Origin: Acidobacteriota bacterium
GTDB lineage: Bacteria > Acidobacteriota > Terriglobia > Terriglobales > Acidobacteriaceae
Assembly: GCA_016196065.1 (NCBI GenBank)
Contig: JACPYL010000001.1
Location: 62,001-126,000 of the forward strand
DNA: 64,000 nt
Reading direction: 5' to 3'
The notes under the pieces were generated by a model. That model was not told where the DNA came from. It saw only the letters and a list, made by a program, of their open reading frames with translations, and did not search any database. Every line of letters begins with the position of its first letter. The stretch's first letter is position 1. Positions 41,915-50,360 of the stretch are shown here, piece after piece. The position numbers and the translations under genes are program-made.

Positions 41915-42415
41915 TTGAAGATGCGGAAACAAAAGGGCTTTTCATTAATCGAACTGCTAATCGTAGTAGCTATCATTTTGATCATTGCGGCAATTGCGAT
42001 CCCGAACTTGCTACGGGCTCGTATCGCGGCCAACGAGGCTTCGGCGGTGTCATCCGTTCGCACCGTAAACACAGCGGAAGTCAGCTATAACTCGGCGTAT
42101 CCGACGGTGGGCTACTCTGCCACGTTGAACACGCTTGGATCCGGCGGAACCTGCCCGACGCCTCCGACACAAGCGCAAGCGTGCCTGGTGGATGACGTTT
42201 TGGCAATCACACACGTCAAGACTGGCTACACGTTCACCTACCAGGTGGTCGCGGGCACCGGACCAAACGTAGGCTATGCGGTCGAGGGCAATCCAACCGC
42301 GTTGAACCAGAGTGGTGTTCGCAGTTTCTGTTCTTTCGCAGATGCGGTGATTCGTTTTCAAGCGTCCGGTGGCGGTCTCGTGACCTGCCCCAGCGCGACT
42401 CCTCCGCTCCAGTAA
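41915..42415 (+). CDS. pilA: type IV pilin, copy 1
   Basis: The major-pilin-type precursor has 166 residues. A short basic leader ends in G, then FSLIELLIVVAIILIIAAIA begins the mature protein with the conserved glutamate at position 5. The soluble head holds four cysteines (GTCPTPP, QACLVDD, SFCSF, VTCPSAT) that can form two disulfides. TTG 41915 is preferred because pilin 2 aligns with it and has no ATG there; an ATG at 41921 is the alternative. The protein is nearly identical to copies 2 and 3, but many codons differ silently. It is the first of four units, each with its own promoter and terminator. Confidence 0.92.
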   Translation: MKMRKQKGFSLIELLIVVAIILIIAAIAIPNLLRARIAANEASAVSSVRTVNTAEVSYNSAYPTVGYSATLNTLGSGGTCPTPPTQAQACLVDDVLAITHVKTGYTFTYQVVAGTGPNVGYAVEGNPTALNQSGVRSFCSFADAVIRFQASGGGLVTCPSATPPLQ

Positions 42416-42445
42416 TACAAGTTCCAGCTTGCGTGGGCGTGGATC

Positions 42446-42485
42446 ACGGGAACATCGGAAGTATCCGATGTTCCCGTTTGTTTTT
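42446..42485 (+). terminator. terminator of pilin gene 1
   Basis: Perfect 14-bp arms (ACGGGAACATCGGA and its complement) with loop AGTA, followed by TTGTTTTT. The 328 bases between pilins 1 and 2 hold this hairpin and the next promoter and nothing else recognised. Confidence 0.92.
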
Positions 42486-42668
42486 GGGCTGATTTCGCAT
42501 GCGGAGGCCACGGCGGCCGTCCCATCTGCCATAAATTGGCATGTGTACACCGTTTCCGGGCAGTCTCGAATCCGAGATTACCTCAGCTGGGGAGATCTGA
42601 AGCTCCGGGCGCGCGGACAGCGAAGGGACTTGGACGAGAAGGGACGATACTTTCGTTACTTAAGCCAG

Positions 42669-42685
42669 TGGCCACTGAGGTGCCA
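42669..42685 (+). promoter_or_regulatory. sigma-54-like promoter of pilin gene 2
   Basis: TGGCCACTGAGGTGCCA matches TGGC-N8-TGC and is followed by TAGT, as before pilin 4. The start codon is 59 bases downstream. Confidence 0.7.
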
Positions 42686-42743
42686 TAGTGAGAGTGGCTG
42701 GTCATTAAACCAGAAGCGTAAAAACCGGAGACGAGGACACAAT

Positions 42744-43244
42744 TTGAAGATTCAGAAACAGAAGGGCTTTTCTCTTATCGAGTTGCTGATCGTCGTGGCG
42801 ATCATCCTGATCATCGCGGCTATCGCAATCCCGAACTTGCTGCGCGCTCGCATCGCAGCCAACGAGTCTTCGGCGGTCTCGTCGGTTCGTACCGTCAATA
42901 CAGCGGAAGTGAGCTATAACTCGGCTTATCCTACGGTCGGCTACTCCGCCACACTCGATGCCTTGGGCTCGGGCGGCACCTGCCCGACTCCTCCCACGCA
43001 GGCTCAGGCCTGTTTGGTTGACGATGTTCTGGCGATCACCAAGGTGAAGACTGGCTATACCTTCACGTATCAGGTTGTGGCTGGAACTGGTCCGAACGTC
43101 GGCTACGCGATCGAAGGCAATCCGACTGCATTGAACCAGAGCGGCGTGCGCAGCTTCTGCTCGTTTGCAGACGCTGTCATCCGTTTCCAGGCGTCGGGCG
43201 GCGGTCTGGTCACTTGCCCGAGCGCTACGCCTCCGCTTCAGTAG
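42744..43244 (+). CDS. pilA: type IV pilin, copy 2
   Basis: The 166-residue pilin starts at TTG 42744 with GAGG upstream. The frame is open further upstream from 42429, but that region contains the promoter and the preceding terminator, so it is not translated as one protein. The leader MKIQKQKG is cut before FSLIELLIVV. It differs from copy 1 at a handful of positions (DALGSG, AITKVK, AIEGNP). All four head cysteines are kept. The mature helix is identical to that of copies 1 and 3, so mixed filaments could form. Confidence 0.9.
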   Translation: MKIQKQKGFSLIELLIVVAIILIIAAIAIPNLLRARIAANESSAVSSVRTVNTAEVSYNSAYPTVGYSATLDALGSGGTCPTPPTQAQACLVDDVLAITKVKTGYTFTYQVVAGTGPNVGYAIEGNPTALNQSGVRSFCSFADAVIRFQASGGGLVTCPSATPPLQ

Positions 43245-43273
43245 TTGAGGTCGTCAACGCAGAGATTCAAACG

Positions 43274-43309
43274 GGAACACCGGAGCAATCCGGTGTTCCT
43301 TTTGTTTTT
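43274..43309 (+). terminator. terminator of pilin gene 2
   Basis: GGAACACCGG pairs with CCGGTGTTCC around AGCAAT and is followed by TTTTGTTTTT. Confidence 0.92.
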
Positions 43310-43531
43310 GCCGGGATTATTAGAACTAGATTGGACGAGACCGAAGGCTGGACGCCCGTTTCCGCCGGTTTAATCCATTGCAAAATCTGCCACAAATTGT
43401 CAGCGCCGCTATCCAAAAATGTCATCCCCGGCAGCTTGGCGCATTCCTTGAGGTAACCAATAGTTTGAAAATGGCTTGCAATAATTGGACTTGGTCGCGC
43501 GGTGCACTCTTACTTTCGTCACTCCAGCCTC

Positions 43532-43548
43532 TGGCCCTTTACATGCCA
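43532..43548 (+). promoter_or_regulatory. sigma-54-like promoter of pilin gene 3
   Basis: TGGCCCTTTACATGCCA fits TGGC-N8-TGC, 57 bases before the start codon. The 360-base gap between pilins 2 and 3 holds the terminator and this promoter only. Confidence 0.65.
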
Positions 43549-43604
43549 TATTGCATGGCGACTGGTAATCAAACCAGGAAAAATTTAACGGGGAGACCTA
43601 AGAG

Positions 43605-44099
43605 ATGCGGAAACAGAAGGGTTTTTCACTTATCGAATTGCTGATCGTGGTGGCGATCATCCTGATCATCGCTGCTATCGCGATTCCGAACTTGCTGCGT
43701 GCACGTATTGCAGCGAACGAGTCCTCGGCGGTCTCGTCGGTTCGCACCGTCAACACAGCTGAAGTCAGCTATAACTCGGCCTATCCGACCGTGGGCTACT
43801 CGGCCACGCTGGACGTTCTTGGCTCCGGCGGCACCTGCCCGACGCCTCCGACCCAGACTCAGGCCTGCTTGGTTGACGACGTTCTCGCCGTCACCAAGGT
43901 AAAGACTGGCTACACCTTCACGTATCAGGTTGTTGCTGGAACTGGTCCGAACGTTGGGTACGCTGTTGAAGGCAACCCGACCGCGTTGAACCAGAGCGGC
44001 GTGCGCAGCTTCTGCTCGTTCGCAGACGCTGTCATCCGTTTCCAGGCGTCCGGCGGCGGTCTCGTGACCTGCCCCAGCGCTACGCCTCCTCTGCAGTAA
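43605..44099 (+). CDS. pilA: type IV pilin, copy 3
   Basis: The 164-residue pilin starts with ATG 43605 and the leader MRKQKG before FSLIELLIVV. The head has DVLGSG, TQTQACL and AVTKVK as its small differences from copies 1 and 2. The four cysteines are conserved. The start lies directly behind an in-frame TAA, so no longer leader is possible. It is an independent unit with its own promoter and a UUCG-type terminator. Which of the copies is the main fibre subunit cannot be told from sequence. Confidence 0.92.
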   Translation: MRKQKGFSLIELLIVVAIILIIAAIAIPNLLRARIAANESSAVSSVRTVNTAEVSYNSAYPTVGYSATLDVLGSGGTCPTPPTQTQACLVDDVLAVTKVKTGYTFTYQVVAGTGPNVGYAVEGNPTALNQSGVRSFCSFADAVIRFQASGGGLVTCPSATPPLQ

Positions 44100-44124
44100 G
44101 AGGCGACCAACTGGTCTAGGAAAG

Positions 44125-44162
44125 AGGGACATCGGGTTCGCCCGATGTCCCTTTTGCTTTTT
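44125..44162 (+). terminator. terminator of pilin gene 3
   Basis: AGGGACATCGGG, loop TTCG, CCCGATGTCCCT, then TTTGCTTTTT. A 12-bp perfect stem with a very stable tetraloop. Confidence 0.93.
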
Positions 44163-44356
44163 GCGGGAACCTTCAAGCCCGCCCTTCGACACCAGCTACC
44201 CCCTTTCCACCACCTGCTGTCACGCAATGACAATTTGTGTCAAACCGGACTTACATAGTGCGTTAGAACGGTCTCATCGACTCACTCCGTCGCCTCTCAC
44301 AACTTTGATCTAAAGGACTTAGGCGAGTTTGGCGATTACCAATGGGTAGTCCGGAT

Positions 44357-44373
44357 TGGCCCTTGAGGTGCCA
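44357..44373 (+). promoter_or_regulatory. sigma-54-like promoter of pilin gene 4
   Basis: TGGCCCTTGAGGTGCCA, then TAGT, is nearly the same as before pilin 2. It lies 35 bases before the start codon, closer than in the other units. The 308-base gap between pilins 3 and 4 otherwise holds only a terminator. Confidence 0.7.
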
Positions 44374-44407
44374 TAGTCAAGAGTGAGAAACACGAGGTTA
44401 GCGGAAG

Positions 44408-44929
44408 ATGCGGCACACCACTACAAAAGGCTTTTCGTTGATCGAATTGTTGATTGTTGTGGCGATCATCCTGATCATCGCAGCGATTGCAATTCCGAAT
44501 CTGCTGCGGGCACGAATGGCGGCGAATGAATCGTCCGCCGCGGCCGCGATCCGTGCGATCACGTCGGCCGAGACCGGATATTTCAGCGCGTACCCGACCG
44601 TGGGATATGCGAACCAGCTTCAGGATCTGGGTCGGACCGAACCCTGCATCCCAGCTCCAACGCATGCCTGCCTGCTGGACGATAACCTGGCCAACGCCGT
44701 ACCCGGAAGCGGAGGGCACAGCGGCTATTCGTTCCTGGCGACGGGAATCAATCTGGGAGGCACGATCAACAGCGCCTATGTGGCAGGAGCCGCCCCAAAC
44801 GACCCCAGCATGACCGGAACACGAGATTTTTGCGCACTGGCGGATGGTGCTCTGCACAGCCAGCCGACCGCCGGACCTGCTCCTGCGAACACGATTGGAG
44901 TCTGTCAGGCATACGCCATCGCACAATAA
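44408..44929 (+). CDS. pilA: type IV pilin, divergent copy 4
   Basis: The 173-residue pilin has leader MRHTTTKG and then the same FSLIELLIVVAIILIIAAIA helix. The head is clearly different from copies 1-3 (ITSAETGYFSAYPTVGYANQ, GYSFLATGINLGGTINSAYV), though cysteines remain (EPCIPAPTHACLL, RDFCALADG, GVCQAY). The shared helix with a divergent head suggests a specialised or minor pilin made under the same control. ATG 44408 directly follows a GGAAG-like site. Confidence 0.9.
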   Translation: MRHTTTKGFSLIELLIVVAIILIIAAIAIPNLLRARMAANESSAAAAIRAITSAETGYFSAYPTVGYANQLQDLGRTEPCIPAPTHACLLDDNLANAVPGSGGHSGYSFLATGINLGGTINSAYVAGAAPNDPSMTGTRDFCALADGALHSQPTAGPAPANTIGVCQAYAIAQ

Positions 44930-44969
44930 AGTTTGGCCTAGTACCTGGGGGAGGGTACAAGCCGGAAAT

Positions 44970-45004
44970 GAGCCTGGAAGAAATTCCAGGCTCTTTTCTT
45001 TTTG
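44970..45004 (+). terminator. terminator of pilin gene 4
   Basis: GAGCCTGGAA, loop GAAA, TTCCAGGCTC, then TTTTCTTTTTGG. It closes the pilin array. Confidence 0.92.
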
Positions 45005-45138
45005 GAGACGACTCGATACGGAATGGGCTGATCCCTCAATGCCGCTGACTTTCGTAATGCAGGCAAACGCTGCGGAGATTTCATCGCGCCTGGTGCGAAC
45101 TATAATCACGTCGATGCCGTTCCCGGCATGAATTACCC

Positions 45139-46080
45139 ATGCTCGCCATCGAAACCAACAATCTGGAGAAGACTTACGCCGTTGGGTTCTGGCGCAAGAA
45201 ACCACGGATTGCACTCCATCCGCTGAACCTGACCGTTCAGGAAGGCGAAGTATTCGGTTTTCTAGGCCCCAACGGTGCCGGGAAAACCACGACTTTGAAA
45301 CTACTCATGGGCCTGGTTTTTCCGACCAGCGGATCGGCTCGGGTTCTCGGCATGGAAGTCGACGATGTCCGCGTCAAAGCACAAATCGGATTCCTGCCCG
45401 AACAGCCCTATTTCTACGATTATCTGACTGCCAGGGAATTGCTGGAATATTACGCCCAGCTTTCGGGTGTGCCGGCAAAAGAACGCGCCACTCGCGTAGA
45501 CAATATGCTCGCGCGAGTTGGACTCGCGGATGCGGCACGTACGCAATTGCGCAAGTTTTCGAAAGGCATGCTGCAACGCGTGGGACTGGCACAAGCGATC
45601 CTCCACGACCCCAAGCTGGTCTTTCTGGATGAGCCCATGTCGGGCCTGGATCCGATGGGCCGGCGCGAAGTCCGCGAACTGATCGAGCAATTGAAGCGGG
45701 AAGGAAAAACCGTTTTCTTTTCCACGCACATTCTTTCGGACGCGGAAGCGCTCTGTGATCGCGTGGCGGTGATCCAGAAGGGCGAATTGCGTGGAGTGGG
45801 AGCGGTGGCGGATCTGACCAGGCAAGTGCAAGGCAAGATCGAAATCATTTTTACCGGCCGCGCTGTCCCGACCGCGCTGTCGAGTTTAGGGGCTGAAGCT
45901 CATGCCAGCGGAGATGTGGTAATCGCGGTGTTGCGGGAAGATCATCAGGATGCAGCACTAGATATCCTACGGCGCGAAAAGCTTCGCCTCATCTCGTTGA
46001 CTCCAGTGCGCAAATCCCTGGAAGAGTATTACGTACAGAAACTTCAGCCGCAGGAAAGCGGTCGGGGAGTGGGCGCATGA
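45139..46080 (+). CDS. ABC transporter ATP-binding protein
   Basis: The 313-residue ATPase has Walker A GPNGAGKTTTLKLLMG, the signature LRKFSKGMLQRVGLAQ, Walker B LVFLDEPMSGLDP and the H-loop FFSTHILSDAE. The extra C-terminal domain (about 225-313) is typical of ABC-2-type exporter ATPases. Its stop overlaps the permease start (ATGA). A TATAAT at 45101-45106 may be the -10 of this operon. The cargo is unknown. Exporters of this class handle polysaccharides, drugs, or help gliding and secretion. Confidence 0.92.
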   Translation: MLAIETNNLEKTYAVGFWRKKPRIALHPLNLTVQEGEVFGFLGPNGAGKTTTLKLLMGLVFPTSGSARVLGMEVDDVRVKAQIGFLPEQPYFYDYLTARELLEYYAQLSGVPAKERATRVDNMLARVGLADAARTQLRKFSKGMLQRVGLAQAILHDPKLVFLDEPMSGLDPMGRREVRELIEQLKREGKTVFFSTHILSDAEALCDRVAVIQKGELRGVGAVADLTRQVQGKIEIIFTGRAVPTALSSLGAEAHASGDVVIAVLREDHQDAALDILRREKLRLISLTPVRKSLEEYYVQKLQPQESGRGVGA

Positions 46081-46853
46081 ACTCGAGAATCGCTCATATC
46101 GCATTCAATACGTTTCGCGAAGCGGTGCGAGACCGCGTTCTCTATAACCTGATTGCCTTCGCGCTTCTACTCTCGGGCGCAGCAATTCTCGTCGGACAGA
46201 TCTCCATCGACATTGAGCGCCTGGTGGTTGTGAACCTGGGGCTGACAGCCGTGACGCTATTTGGCGTCGTGATCGCGATCTTCATCGGCATCGGACTGGT
46301 TTCGAAAGAGATTGAAAAACGGACTCTCTACACCGTGCTCTCACGGCCGGTGCGGCGCTGGGAATTTGTCGTCGGCAAGTTCTTCGGACTCACGGGCACG
46401 CTGGTTGTGAACACGTTCTTCATGGCGATCGGAGTGTTCCTGGCGCTGCTCTATGTCGCGCATCACTTCCAACTCAGCGACGTGGGAATTCTGGCGGCTC
46501 TGTACTTTATCGTCCTGCAATTTTTCATGGTGTGTTCGCTGGCGCTTCTGTTCTCGTCCTTTTCATCGCCGATGCTGGCGGCGGTTTTCACGTTTGCGCT
46601 CTTCGTGATCGGAAATCTTTCCGAAGACTTGCGCGGATTTGCCGCAGTCGCCAAAGGGGTTGGAGGATGGGTGGCGACTACGGTCGGCTATCTGGTTCCT
46701 AATTTTTCCGCATTGAATGTAATCAGCCAGGTGGCTCATGGGGAAGCGATCACGGGGCGCCTGATCCTCTACAACAGCGTGTACGCGTTGCTATATTCGG
46801 CGATGGCCATCTCGGGAGCGGTGTTGATCTTCCAACGCCGGAATCTGAAATGA
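46077..46853 (+). CDS. ABC-2-type permease
   Basis: The 258-residue membrane protein has six hydrophobic helices: about 22-42, 53-75, 101-130, 136-160, 165-190 with a re-entrant stretch, and 232-250. It has the ABC-2 pattern LVSKEIEKRTLYTVLSRPVR between helices 2 and 3. It partners the ATPase just upstream, with a four-base overlap, and its stop overlaps the following TPR gene in the same way. Confidence 0.88.
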   Translation: MNSRIAHIAFNTFREAVRDRVLYNLIAFALLLSGAAILVGQISIDIERLVVVNLGLTAVTLFGVVIAIFIGIGLVSKEIEKRTLYTVLSRPVRRWEFVVGKFFGLTGTLVVNTFFMAIGVFLALLYVAHHFQLSDVGILAALYFIVLQFFMVCSLALLFSSFSSPMLAAVFTFALFVIGNLSEDLRGFAAVAKGVGGWVATTVGYLVPNFSALNVISQVAHGEAITGRLILYNSVYALLYSAMAISGAVLIFQRRNLK

Positions 46854-47776
46854 ACTCGTCACGCCGGGTCACCTTCGTCGCGTCGGCCCTGCTCGTTCTG
46901 ACTCTCCTGGGCACGGTGGCAACTTTGCGAGCGCTCGATCGCATGCGCCGCGATACTGCGTTTCAGGAAGTTTTGTATGTCAGGTCCCCGAAAGCTCTGC
47001 GAAGAATGAGCCTGGGATATACCGGCTTGATGGCGGACCTCTACTGGACGCGCGCCGTTCAATATTTCGGTTACCAGCATCACCAGCACTCGCGCGACTT
47101 CCATTTGCTGGCTCCCCTGCTGCAGATTGCGACCCAATTGGATCCCAAACTGCAGCCCGCATACCAGTTCGGCAACAATTTTCTGGCTCCGCAGCCACCG
47201 AACGGTGCGGGTCAGCCGGAAGAAGCAATCAGATTGGCGGAGTTCGGAATTCAGAATAATCCGGACAGCTGGAAGCTCTACTACGGGCTAGGATTTATTT
47301 ACTACACGGAGATGAAGGACTATTCGAAGGCCGCGGAGGCTTTCGCGCGTGGTGCGGAAGTGCCCGGGGCGCATCCCTTCTTGCGGATCCTGGCGGCCCG
47401 CATGGCGCAACACGCCGGCGAATTCGAGACGGCTCGCATGTTGTGGACCACGACATACCAGACCAGCACCGACAAAGACATTCAGCGCAACGCCACCGAC
47501 CATTTGCGCGCTCTGAAGGTGGACGAAGATGTAACGCAACTGGAAAAGCTGGTGAGCGCCTACCGCCAGGAGTTCGGACTATTTCCAGCCAGCATGTACG
47601 AACTGGTTCGGGCGGGAATGATTGGCGGAGTTCCGGTTGATCCGACGGGGCACCCCTACGGAGTCATGCCTGACGGCCGGGTGGAAGTGCAGGACCCTGA
47701 CAGCATTCTCTACATCACCAAGGGGACACCGCTGAATTACGAACCTCCGCAGCCGAAAGCCGAGAAACAGAAGTAA
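46850..47776 (+). CDS. membrane-anchored TPR-like protein linked to the ABC transporter
   Basis: The 308 residues have one N-terminal membrane helix (VTFVASALLVLTLLGTVATL). Helical repeats resembling tetratricopeptides follow (DPKLQPAYQFGNNFLA, PDSWKLYYGLGFIYYTEMKD, AAEAFARGAEVPG). The tail is proline/lysine-rich (PLNYEPPQPKAEKQK). It is the third, overlapping gene of the ABC operon, so it is probably an accessory subunit facing the periplasm. The last 62 bases overlap the convergent methyltransferase frame. Confidence 0.75.
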   Translation: MNSSRRVTFVASALLVLTLLGTVATLRALDRMRRDTAFQEVLYVRSPKALRRMSLGYTGLMADLYWTRAVQYFGYQHHQHSRDFHLLAPLLQIATQLDPKLQPAYQFGNNFLAPQPPNGAGQPEEAIRLAEFGIQNNPDSWKLYYGLGFIYYTEMKDYSKAAEAFARGAEVPGAHPFLRILAARMAQHAGEFETARMLWTTTYQTSTDKDIQRNATDHLRALKVDEDVTQLEKLVSAYRQEFGLFPASMYELVRAGMIGGVPVDPTGHPYGVMPDGRVEVQDPDSILYITKGTPLNYEPPQPKAEKQK

Positions 47777-48575
47777 GCTCCAGTTCACTTCCCGGATCGT
47801 CCTTAACATCGAACGCGTCGTGATCGAAATCTGACGGCTTCCGAAACAGGTAGTTGAAGCGTCCTTCCGGCCAGTCATGGGGCCAATAGCGGACCAACTC
47901 CAGTCCCGCTTCTTCCGCCATGGCAACGAACTCCGAAGGCTCGGCGTAAAACGAAACAGAAGAGCCACTGCGAATGATCATTGGCTTGCCTGTCAGTTTC
48001 CAGAAGATCATGCGGCGGGCCATTCCGAGCGCCGCGCGTGTCCCGTATTCTCCGAACAGGTAGGTCAGTGTTTCGCGAACGGTTTCGAACTCCGGTTCGG
48101 GCGGCGGCCCAGGCACAAACGGAATCTCGCCCAGATAGACGCGGGCACCGGGCCTTGCGATGCGTTCGATCTCTCGCAAACTTTCTGGGATACGTTCCCT
48201 GGGCACGACCAACAACACATTGTTGCAGACCACGACCGATGCGCAGGCATCGGCCACGGGCAGACTGTGCGTGAATCCTTGACGCACCTCCAAGCCGCGG
48301 CGGCGCACGAGTGCCGCTTCTTCTTCCGTGGCCAGTAGTCCGATCGCGTTCGCGACTCCTGATTCGTGCGCAAGGCGTAACAAAGTACCATCGCCGCAAC
48401 CAACGTCGACCAGGTCGTCGGCGGGAGTCAATCCAACTTCACGGATGATTCCAGCATTGACGCGGCGCGTAATTTCGCTGGTGTTCTTGCCGCGCAGGGC
48501 GAGATCCCCAACATCGCGAATTCCTTGGGCGACTTCGCGGCAGTACTCCACGTAGTCTTCAGAGCGGGCAATCAT
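47715..48575 (-). CDS. class I SAM-dependent methyltransferase
   Basis: The 286 residues contain the SAM-binding motif LVDVGCGDGTLLRLAHESG (about 54-72) and VVCNNVLLVVPRERIPESL, as in small-molecule methyltransferases. ATG 48575 is preferred over an upstream in-frame extension to 48671. The acceptor is unknown. The 3' end overlaps the convergent TPR gene by 62 bases, so the last about 20 residues (VSRLSAAEVRNSAVSPW) are antisense to its end. Confidence 0.82.
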   Translation of the reverse strand: MIARSEDYVEYCREVAQGIRDVGDLALRGKNTSEITRRVNAGIIREVGLTPADDLVDVGCGDGTLLRLAHESGVANAIGLLATEEEAALVRRRGLEVRQGFTHSLPVADACASVVVCNNVLLVVPRERIPESLREIERIARPGARVYLGEIPFVPGPPPEPEFETVRETLTYLFGEYGTRAALGMARRMIFWKLTGKPMIIRSGSSVSFYAEPSEFVAMAEEAGLELVRYWPHDWPEGRFNYLFRKPSDFDHDAFDVKDDPGSELELTSVSRLSAAEVRNSAVSPW

Positions 48576-48661
48576 TAAGAAAATCTTAGGGGCATTGCTC
48601 GATTGGACGAAGTACCGAGACGGGTTCCCTGCCCTGTGTAGGACGGACTTGGCGGGCTGAT

Positions 48662-49426
48662 TTGCTAGCATGCATCGTGTCCAGTTTTCCCCAGCAGCTG
48701 TCGAGAGCGATTGCGGAGCGGTGGCGGGAGGAATCCGCGCGCGGCAATTCGCTATCGGCGACCGGCGCGATTCTGCGCGAGCTTTACGGCTTCGTACGCG
48801 ACTCTACTCCCGAGCGAAGGCGCAGCCGATATGGCGACATGGACTACGACTGGGAACATCGCGTCAACACAACCAGCGGCTCAGTCGGTTGGCAGGAGCG
48901 CCTGCTGGGAGTGTTTCATTCAGCCTATCAGCCGACCGATGCCGAAGCATTTCACGAAATGATGGCGGCGTTACCCATCGACTTCGGTGAGTTCACTTTC
49001 ATCGACATCGGATCCGGCAAAGGGCGCACGTTGTTGATGGCGTCGGCCTATCCGTTTCGAAGAATCATCGGTGTTGAACTCTTGCCGGAACTGCACCGCG
49101 CAGCTGCGGAAAACATTGCCGTGTATCGGAATGACGATCAGCGATGCAAGCAGATCGAGTCGCTGTCGGCGGATGCTCGCGAGTTTGAATTTCCTCTCGA
49201 GCCACTGGTGGTGTACTTGTTCAATCCGTTGCCGTCCGCCGGTTTAGAGCGCCTTCTCGCAAATCTCGGCGAATCTTTGCAGCACAAACCGCGAGCGGTC
49301 TATGTGGTCTACCACAATCCCCTGCTGAAGGAACTGTTGGAAACATGTGCCTGGCTGACGAAGGTTGGGAACACCACCAACTCTGTCATCTACCGCAACA
49401 GTGCATTCCCACAAAACCCGCCGTAG
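48662..49426 (+). CDS. SAM-dependent methyltransferase-like protein
   Basis: The 254 residues contain FTFIDIGSGKGRTLLMASAY (about 117-136) and GVELLPELHRAAAENI, the first two SAM motifs. VVYLFNPLP stands in the motif IV position. The family is the class I type often annotated as unspecified methyltransferase. The start is uncertain: the frame opens with TTG at 48662, and a GTG at 48677 is possible. It is divergent from the neighbouring methyltransferase, 87 bases away. The stop codon merges with a GTAGAGACGCGGC repeat half. Confidence 0.78.
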   Translation: MLACIVSSFPQQLSRAIAERWREESARGNSLSATGAILRELYGFVRDSTPERRRSRYGDMDYDWEHRVNTTSGSVGWQERLLGVFHSAYQPTDAEAFHEMMAALPIDFGEFTFIDIGSGKGRTLLMASAYPFRRIIGVELLPELHRAAAENIAVYRNDDQRCKQIESLSADAREFEFPLEPLVVYLFNPLPSAGLERLLANLGESLQHKPRAVYVVYHNPLLKELLETCAWLTKVGNTTNSVIYRNSAFPQNPP

Positions 49427-49530
49427 AGACGCGGCGTGTCACGTCTCCTTCGCCGACGGCACAAACACTTCGGCGGAGAGTGGGGACGTCCGCGTCTATG
49501 CGTGCTGGTTGCATCTAAGATGGAGTGAGC

Positions 49531-50247
49531 ATGACTGCGAAGATTCACTTCGGCGTAACCCTTGTCTCCAAGCGAGCGGCTAATATTTCGGTCCGACTCT
49601 TGAGGACCGTGGTGGCCGTTCTTGTTCTGGCTGGGCCTTTGGCGATGCAGGCACAGGACATCCGCCCGATCGCCCGGGCCGTCGACGAGCACTACAACCA
49701 CCTGCGCAGCCTGCAGACCGACTTTACCGAGATCTATCGCGGAGACGGGGCGGAGCGGACCGAGACGGGAACCCTTTGGCTCAAAAAGCCCCGCAAGATG
49801 CGATGGGAATACCGTTCTCCCAAGGAGAAGCTGTTCGTAAGTGACGGGAAGGTCGTCTGGTTTTACCTTCCGGCAGAAAAACAGCTGCGGAAGACGGAGT
49901 TCAGAAAACTGGACGACTTGCGGTCCCCAATTGCATTTTTGCTTGGTAAAACCAAACTGGAGAATGAGTTAGCTGGACTTTCAAAGGTAGCAGATCAGGC
50001 TCCAATGAATCCAGACAATACTCTTCTCCGCGGTGTACCGAAAGCGATGGCGGAACGGATCAGCGAGGTCCTGCTGGAAGTGACACCGTCGAGCCAGTTG
50101 GCTCGAATCGTGTTCACCGAAGTCGATGGGGCATCGACCGAATTTCGCTTTGCGAGTCCGAAGGAGGACTTGGAGATTAGCGATCGCCAGTTCCTGTTCA
50201 CCCCTCCTCCCGGGGTGGAAACTGTGGAAGGCGAATTGGGGCAGTAG
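49531..50247 (+). CDS. lolA: outer-membrane lipoprotein carrier protein LolA
   Basis: LolA shuttles lipoproteins across the periplasm. The 238 residues have a long basic amino end, then a signal peptide (VVAVLVLAGPLAMQA). The LolA half-barrel follows (LRSLQTDFTEIYRG, GTLWLKKPRKMRWEY, LFVSDGKVVWFYLP). ATG 49531 has GGAG upstream; the GTG two codons before is an alternative. A LolA confirms an outer membrane and suits the several lipoproteins in the window (Pal, the 27662 and 61129 proteins). It is followed after 113 bases by the pilus platform genes. Confidence 0.88.
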   Translation: MTAKIHFGVTLVSKRAANISVRLLRTVVAVLVLAGPLAMQAQDIRPIARAVDEHYNHLRSLQTDFTEIYRGDGAERTETGTLWLKKPRKMRWEYRSPKEKLFVSDGKVVWFYLPAEKQLRKTEFRKLDDLRSPIAFLLGKTKLENELAGLSKVADQAPMNPDNTLLRGVPKAMAERISEVLLEVTPSSQLARIVFTEVDGASTEFRFASPKEDLEISDRQFLFTPPPGVETVEGELGQ

Positions 50248-50360
50248 GCGGTCCGGTAGACCGCACAGTTACTTGCGTACCAGAACAGGGTACGGTACGG
50301 TAACTGCTTGCGTAATCGAATGTTACACTTGCGGTAAGGCACCGGATCTGGACCGTAATC

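Noticed and set aside
42429-42743. Amino-terminal extension of pilin 2
   Set aside because: The region contains the terminator of pilin 1 and the sigma-54-like promoter; all other pilins have leaders of six to eight residues.
44336-45214. Open frame of 292 codons on the minus strand
   Set aside because: Antisense of pilin 4 and the ABC gene start.
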